DNA of 10,030 nucleotides from Planctomycetota bacterium (lineage in GTDB: Bacteria > Planctomycetota > Phycisphaerae > Sedimentisphaerales > Anaerobacaceae): contig JAGLTN010000549.1 in assembly GCA_023135255.1 (NCBI GenBank), positions 1 through 10,030 of the forward strand, in the 5' to 3' direction. Positions 6,273 to 10,030 of the stretch are shown piece by piece (the first letter of the stretch is position 1; the number at the start of each line of letters is the position of its first letter). A program made the translations under genes and the position numbers. The notes under the pieces are model-generated. The model saw only the letters and a program-made list of their open reading frames with translations, searched no databases and was not told the origin of the DNA.

Positions 6273-7802
6273 CTAAAACTTTCTGTCAAGTCTGCGGTAA
6301 CTTATTGCTTCTGCGATGTACTCAGCTGAGATATTTTCGTTGTTTTCGAGGTCTGCGATTGTTCTGGCGACTTTGCATATTTTGTCGTGTGCCCTGCCGC
6401 TTAGACCGAACTCGCTCATCGCTGATTTTAGCATCTGCTCGGCATATTCATTGAGCGGACAGAATTTTTCCACCTCTTTATGGCTCATAGCAGCGTTGGT
6501 CATAACCTTGCCGTTAGATAGTCTCCTGTTCTGTATTTGTCTGGCCAACTGAACTTGTTTTCTTATCGCAGCTGAATCGATCTGCTCTGTTTTCGAGCGA
6601 AGCTTGCCGAATGACACCGCCGGCACTTCGATATGAATATCAATTCTGTCCATCAAAGGCCCGGATATTTTCGACATGTACTTTTCGATCTGGTTCGGGC
6701 TGCACTTACACGCCCTGACATCGCTGCCATAGTAGCCGCACGGGCACGGATTCATCGCCGCTACCAGCATAAAATCCGCGGGGAATCTGGTTGTTCCCTT
6801 TGCCCGCGAGATATTAACATAATTATCCTCTAAAGGCTGACGTATCAACTCAAGCACATGCCTGGGAAACTCAGCAAACTCATCCAGGAATAATATTCCG
6901 TAATGCGCCAATGATAACTCACCGGGTCTGGGTATCGTCCCGCCTCCTACCAGTGCAGGTCCGCTCGAAGAATGATGCGGCATCCGCACAGGCCTTTTCG
7001 CAAGCAGTGCTTCCTCTTTGTCCAAAAGCCCTACCGATGAATATATCCTTGTTGTCTCCAGAGATTCCGCCAGTGACAAAGGCGGTAGTATAGTAGCAAG
7101 CCTTTGCGAAAGCATAGTCTTACCCGCTCCGGGAGGGCCGATCATTATTATATTATGCCCGCCCGCTGCCGCGATCGTCAATGCGCGTTTAACGGATTCC
7201 TGTCCCTTGACATCAGCAAAATCAACATTATAATTCGATGCGGTATTGAAAAGTTTCTCAATATCCACAACCGTAGAATCCAACTCAAGGCTGCCCTCGA
7301 ACATTGCTACAACCTGTGTCAAACTGCCCATGCCGAAAACTTCAATATTCTCTACGACAGCTGCTTCCCGGGCGTTTTCCAAAGGCACGATTATCTTTTT
7401 AAACCCATGTTTTGCCGCCGCCATTGCCATACTCAAAATGCCGTTAACCGCCCGAACCCTGCCATCCAAAGCCAGCTCACCAACGATGACATATTCTTTC
7501 AAGGCCGGATTAGAAAAAACATTCTGACCGGCAAGCATTCCTAAAGCAATAGGCAAATCAAACGCAGGGCCTGCTTTCTTAACATCCGCCGGTGCAAGAT
7601 TAACCAGCGACTGCTTCTTAGGATATGTATATCCCGAATTAAGAACAGCACTCCTGACCCGTTCGATCGATTCCTTGACCGCGGCATCCGGCAAGCCGAC
7701 AATAATAGATTTGTCGAACCCACCTCGACCAACATCAACCTCAACCTCACAAATTATCGCCTCTATACCATCAAGCGTGACACTATGCAATTTAGCGAGC
7801 AT
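6273..7802 (-). CDS. yifB: Mg-chelatase-like AAA+ ATPase, ComM/YifB family
   Basis: The 509-residue protein has the three-part YifB architecture. An N-terminal Lon-protease-like ChlI fold comes first (from MLAKLHSVTLDGIEA, with VNLAPADVKKAGPAFDLPIA). Next is an AAA+ core with Walker A GPPGAGKT (222-229) and Walker B ILFLDE (D307, E308). A CPCGYYG...CKC cysteine cluster (probably zinc-binding) follows the core, and a C-terminal Mg-chelatase helical domain ends in YRRLDRKF. In naturally transformable bacteria ComM is a ring helicase that promotes branch migration of incoming DNA. In others the role is unclear. I start it at 7802: GAGG lies seven bases upstream, and MLAK is the usual N-terminus. 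A start at 7838 would lie inside the -10 box. All motifs are intact. Confidence 0.95.
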   Translation of the reverse strand: MLAKLHSVTLDGIEAIICEVEVDVGRGGFDKSIIVGLPDAAVKESIERVRSAVLNSGYTYPKKQSLVNLAPADVKKAGPAFDLPIALGMLAGQNVFSNPALKEYVIVGELALDGRVRAVNGILSMAMAAAKHGFKKIIVPLENAREAAVVENIEVFGMGSLTQVVAMFEGSLELDSTVVDIEKLFNTASNYNVDFADVKGQESVKRALTIAAAGGHNIIMIGPPGAGKTMLSQRLATILPPLSLAESLETTRIYSSVGLLDKEEALLAKRPVRMPHHSSSGPALVGGGTIPRPGELSLAHYGILFLDEFAEFPRHVLELIRQPLEDNYVNISRAKGTTRFPADFMLVAAMNPCPCGYYGSDVRACKCSPNQIEKYMSKISGPLMDRIDIHIEVPAVSFGKLRSKTEQIDSAAIRKQVQLARQIQNRRLSNGKVMTNAAMSHKEVEKFCPLNEYAEQMLKSAMSEFGLSGRAHDKICKVARTIADLENNENISAEYIAEAISYRRLDRKF

Positions 7803-7809
7803 TAAAATT

Positions 7810-7813
7810 CCTC
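7810..7813 (-). promoter_or_regulatory. Ribosome-binding site that fixes the yifB start
   Basis: GAGG on the minus strand (part of GAGAGG, 7810-7815) is seven bases upstream of the ATG at 7802. It selects this start over the ATG-containing extension up to 7838, which would add 12 residues not seen in the family. Confidence 0.7.
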
Positions 7814-7836
7814 TCATAAACATTATCAGAACCCGC

Positions 7837-7864
7837 ATTATAGTCTTTTATTTTTTTTAATCAA
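7837..7864 (-). promoter_or_regulatory. Sigma-70-type promoter for yifB
   Basis: On the minus strand there is TTGATT (7864-7859), a 16-bp A-rich spacer and a perfect TATAAT (7842-7837). This predicts a transcript start near 7830 and a leader of about 28 bases. It is the best-looking promoter in the window. Confidence 0.65.
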
Positions 7865-7880
7865 CCTCCAAAATCATCAA

Positions 7881-7909
7881 TTGCTACAAGTATTTTAATT
7901 TGCTATCAT
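7881..7909 (+). promoter_or_regulatory. Sigma-70-type promoter for the secreted propeller gene
   Basis: TTGCTA (7881-7886), a 17-bp spacer and TATCAT (7904-7909; five of six matches to TATAAT) lie 48 bp before the ATG at 7958. It is arranged divergently from the yifB promoter, with only 16 bp between the two -35 boxes, so shared regulation is possible. Confidence 0.55.
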
Positions 7910-7913
7910 TTAG

Positions 7914-7927
7914 CCTGAATGATCAGG
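7914..7927. promoter_or_regulatory. Operator-like dyad at the predicted transcript start
   Basis: CCTGA and TCAGG form perfect 5-bp arms around ATGA. The dyad begins four bases after the -10 box, right where transcription should start. That position suits a repressor site or a hairpin at the 5' end of the mRNA. The arms are short, so chance is possible. Confidence 0.35.
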
Positions 7928-7957
7928 TATCGAAAATAAATATAAAGGGCGACTAAA

Positions 7958-10030
7958 ATGACAAAAAGAACAATTATAATATTGTCAGCTGTCTTTCTAA
8001 CCCTGTGTTGCGTACAGCTGTCCGCCGAAACCATCGAAGATGTCCCATACCTGCAGGAAATTTCTATGAAGATTGCCTCTGCGAAGCCCATTATATCAGT
8101 CGCGCTTTATAAAGGACAACTTTACGCCGCCACAAAAACATCTCTCAAAACAATTGATGGTGAAAAATTAACAAACGCACCATGTCCTGCAAAAAATATT
8201 CGCCTTATAAAAACATTAAAAAATACTCTCTGGCTGATAAGTTCAGACAGTTTATATAAATTTGACGGTCAGTGGGAAAAAATCGCCGACGGAGATTTCA
8301 GCGATCTCTGTCTCCATCTCGGTAACGTCACTGTCGCATCCAAAAGATGCTTATACCATATCGAAGATGGTAAGCTCATCGAAATAGAAAAAAGCAAAGG
8401 CCCGGGAGAAGATATTCTCAATATCGATTCATATAGCGAAACCTTGTATGTCGCATCAAAAACCAAACTCGCATTGTTCGATTGTAATAGTTATGATGGT
8501 GTAAACGTTATTGACTGGGGGCGATTGCCATTCAGCGATATCCGCGATATTCACAGACAGCAAGGCAGATTATATGTCGCTACCGGCAAAGGATTAGCTC
8601 TGCTTAGAGGCATGTCTATGGTGACGATCACCGGCAGAGAGGGCTTGTGTTATGAAGATATTACCTGCCTGGCAGATGGTTTCGAAAAAGACTTGTGGAT
8701 AGGAACCACCGGAGGAGCGGTTCGTTATGTCAACGGCGAGTATCAATATTTCGCTGCGGATCGTTGGCTGTTGGATAACAATGTAAATAATATAGCGGTA
8801 GGTGATAAAGCTGTTTACATCGCAACCAACAAAGGACTTGGAATTATTAAATACCAGCCTTATACACTTCGCAAAAAAGCTGATTACTATGAAAAATATC
8901 TCGACGTCTGGGGACACAAAAGGCTTGGCTTTGTGCATAAGCTCGAATGGGACGACAAACTAAACCAGTGGGTCAGAGAAGTCAGTGACAATGATGGCGG
9001 ACGAAGCAGCCATTACATGAGTGCAATGTGTTTTAAATACGCAGTCACCGGCGACGAGAGAGCCCGCGCAGAGGCGGTAAACAGTTTCAAAAGCCTTAAA
9101 TGGTGCGAGGAGATATGCCCCATCGAAGGATTCCCCGCAAGGGCGATCTGGGCCAATGGTGAAACAGGACACAAAGCAAAAGGCGGCTCAGGCGGATACG
9201 ATGCGGAATGGCACAACACAGCAGATGGTAAATGGCAGTGGAAAGCTGACACCAGTAGTGACGAATCTGATGCACACTATTATGCCGCTTCAATTTTTTA
9301 CGACCTTGTCGCTGATGAAAAAGAAAAAGCACTTGCTGTCGAACATGTAGAAAAAATGAGCGATCATATAATCGATAATGGTTGGGTACTTAGAGACGTC
9401 GATGGCAAACCGACACGCTGGGGACGCTGGGATAAAAAATATTTCAAAACTGTCGAAGGTTTCATGGCCAGGGGCCTTAATGGTATGTCCGCACTAAGCT
9501 ATATGAAAACAACATATCAGCTCACTAAAAATAAAAAATACCAAAAAGCCTATCAGCAGCTGATCAAAGATGATTACCTCAATAATGTTTTGCGTCAAAA
9601 GCACACATCTCCGCCTGACTATATTTTCCACAGCGATGACCGTCTGGCATTTTTTGTTTACTACCCATTATTAAAATACGAGACAGACCCCGTACTGAGA
9701 AGCCTCTATTTCAGAAGTCTCGAAAGAAGCTTTGAAATCGAAAGGATCGAACACATCCCCTGGTTTAATTTCATCTACGGCACACTGACAGGTAACGATT
9801 GCGAAGCTGACAAAGCAGTCGAGCATCTTCGTCAATGGCCTTTGGATTTAATCGACTACCGATTCAAAAATTCGATTCGCGCAGACTTATACCCCCGGAA
9901 GGATTATGTGCCTTATTCAGGTGGAATAAAAGCGATGTCACCTCGTGAGATAGGTCCGATCCGCTGGTCAGGCAACATGCTGAAACTTGATGGCGGCAAC
10001 GGCAGAGCTATAACCGAACCTGCATGTTGG
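7958..10030 (+). CDS. Secreted beta-propeller protein with a C-terminal helical domain (3' end outside the window)
   Basis: The frame stays open to the last base, giving 691 visible residues and no stop. A signal peptide is clear: a KR N-terminus, a hydrophobic core (IIILSAVFLTLCCV) and probable cleavage after QLSA at residue ~24. Residues ~30-300 contain repeated blades of the two-component-regulator propeller type (Reg_prop), best seen in DLWIGTTGGAVRYVNGEY (245-262) and VYIATNKGLGIIKY (285-298). No histidine kinase part is visible. From ~310 the protein changes to a helix-rich region with conserved-looking NDGGRSSHYMSAM (from 345), RWGRWDKKYF and HSDDRLAFFVYYP (from 558). This resembles an (alpha/alpha) toroid of glycan-active enzymes, but I see no definite catalytic set. 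AAGGG (7944-7948) precedes the ATG by nine bases. A role in extracellular polymer binding or breakdown is inference. Confidence 0.75.
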   Translation, partial: MTKRTIIILSAVFLTLCCVQLSAETIEDVPYLQEISMKIASAKPIISVALYKGQLYAATKTSLKTIDGEKLTNAPCPAKNIRLIKTLKNTLWLISSDSLYKFDGQWEKIADGDFSDLCLHLGNVTVASKRCLYHIEDGKLIEIEKSKGPGEDILNIDSYSETLYVASKTKLALFDCNSYDGVNVIDWGRLPFSDIRDIHRQQGRLYVATGKGLALLRGMSMVTITGREGLCYEDITCLADGFEKDLWIGTTGGAVRYVNGEYQYFAADRWLLDNNVNNIAVGDKAVYIATNKGLGIIKYQPYTLRKKADYYEKYLDVWGHKRLGFVHKLEWDDKLNQWVREVSDNDGGRSSHYMSAMCFKYAVTGDERARAEAVNSFKSLKWCEEICPIEGFPARAIWANGETGHKAKGGSGGYDAEWHNTADGKWQWKADTSSDESDAHYYAASIFYDLVADEKEKALAVEHVEKMSDHIIDNGWVLRDVDGKPTRWGRWDKKYFKTVEGFMARGLNGMSALSYMKTTYQLTKNKKYQKAYQQLIKDDYLNNVLRQKHTSPPDYIFHSDDRLAFFVYYPLLKYETDPVLRSLYFRSLERSFEIERIEHIPWFNFIYGTLTGNDCEADKAVEHLRQWPLDLIDYRFKNSIRADLYPRKDYVPYSGGIKAMSPREIGPIRWSGNMLKLDGGNGRAITEPACW

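Noticed and set aside
7803..7838. A 12-residue extension of the YifB protein
   Set aside because: Its start codon overlaps the perfect TATAAT of the predicted promoter. The ATG at 7802 has GAGG at the right distance and gives the family N-terminus MLAK.
7958..8035. Lipoprotein signal in the secreted propeller protein (Cys at residues 17-18)
   Set aside because: The residues before the cysteine (LTLC) do not fit a lipobox, whereas QLSA followed by Glu is a normal signal peptidase I site.

Overview
The window looks like a chromosomal stretch from an uncultured or little-studied member of the Planctomycetota, most likely the Phycisphaerae/Sedimentisphaerales side. This is inferred from three things: a PpiD/SurA-like anchored protein followed by a small DUF6677-like membrane protein, a short anchored protein of a planctomycete style, and moderate-to-low G+C by eye. 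No rRNA or marker was available to settle the taxonomy. Gene density is normal, and I see no transposase, integrase, CRISPR array, tRNA or rRNA.

Layout. Positions 1-248 are intergenic and hold one arm of a long inverted repeat (18-109) and a candidate promoter. A tightly packed + strand operon follows: a membrane-anchored SurA/PpiD-like protein (249-2483), a four-helix membrane protein (2483-2908) and an 83-residue membrane protein (2910-3161). It converges on a minus-strand group: RNase III (true start at 3883), a single-domain STAS protein (4008-4343) and a 101-residue anchored protein (4514-4819). The divergent gap 4820-5082 holds the second arm of the inverted repeat (4980-5072). This arm ends 10 bases before the start of an RlmL-type 23S rRNA guanine-N2 methyltransferase (5083-6237, +). 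A ComM/YifB AAA+ protein follows on the minus strand (6273-7802). A well-formed divergent promoter region then leads to a large secreted beta-propeller/helical-domain protein (7958 to beyond the window end), of which 691 residues are visible.

How the genes fit together. Most are housekeeping: RNA processing (RNase III), rRNA modification (RlmL), DNA uptake/recombination (ComM/YifB) and envelope protein folding (PpiD-like plus two membrane proteins). The last gene is an accessory secreted protein, possibly for glycan handling.

The most unusual item is the pair of ~93-bp inverted repeats, about 92% identical, bracketing 4.9 kb with six intact genes. Each has a sharp outer edge formed by a perfect 14-bp palindrome, and each carries two CGCGRATAAA motifs about 40 bp apart. 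They could be a dispersed MITE-like or REP-like unit, a shared regulatory module, or the arms of an invertible segment. Second-rank points are an RNase III with Gly in place of a catalytic Asp, and an RlmL homologue with changes in both the SAM-binding and the NPPY motifs.
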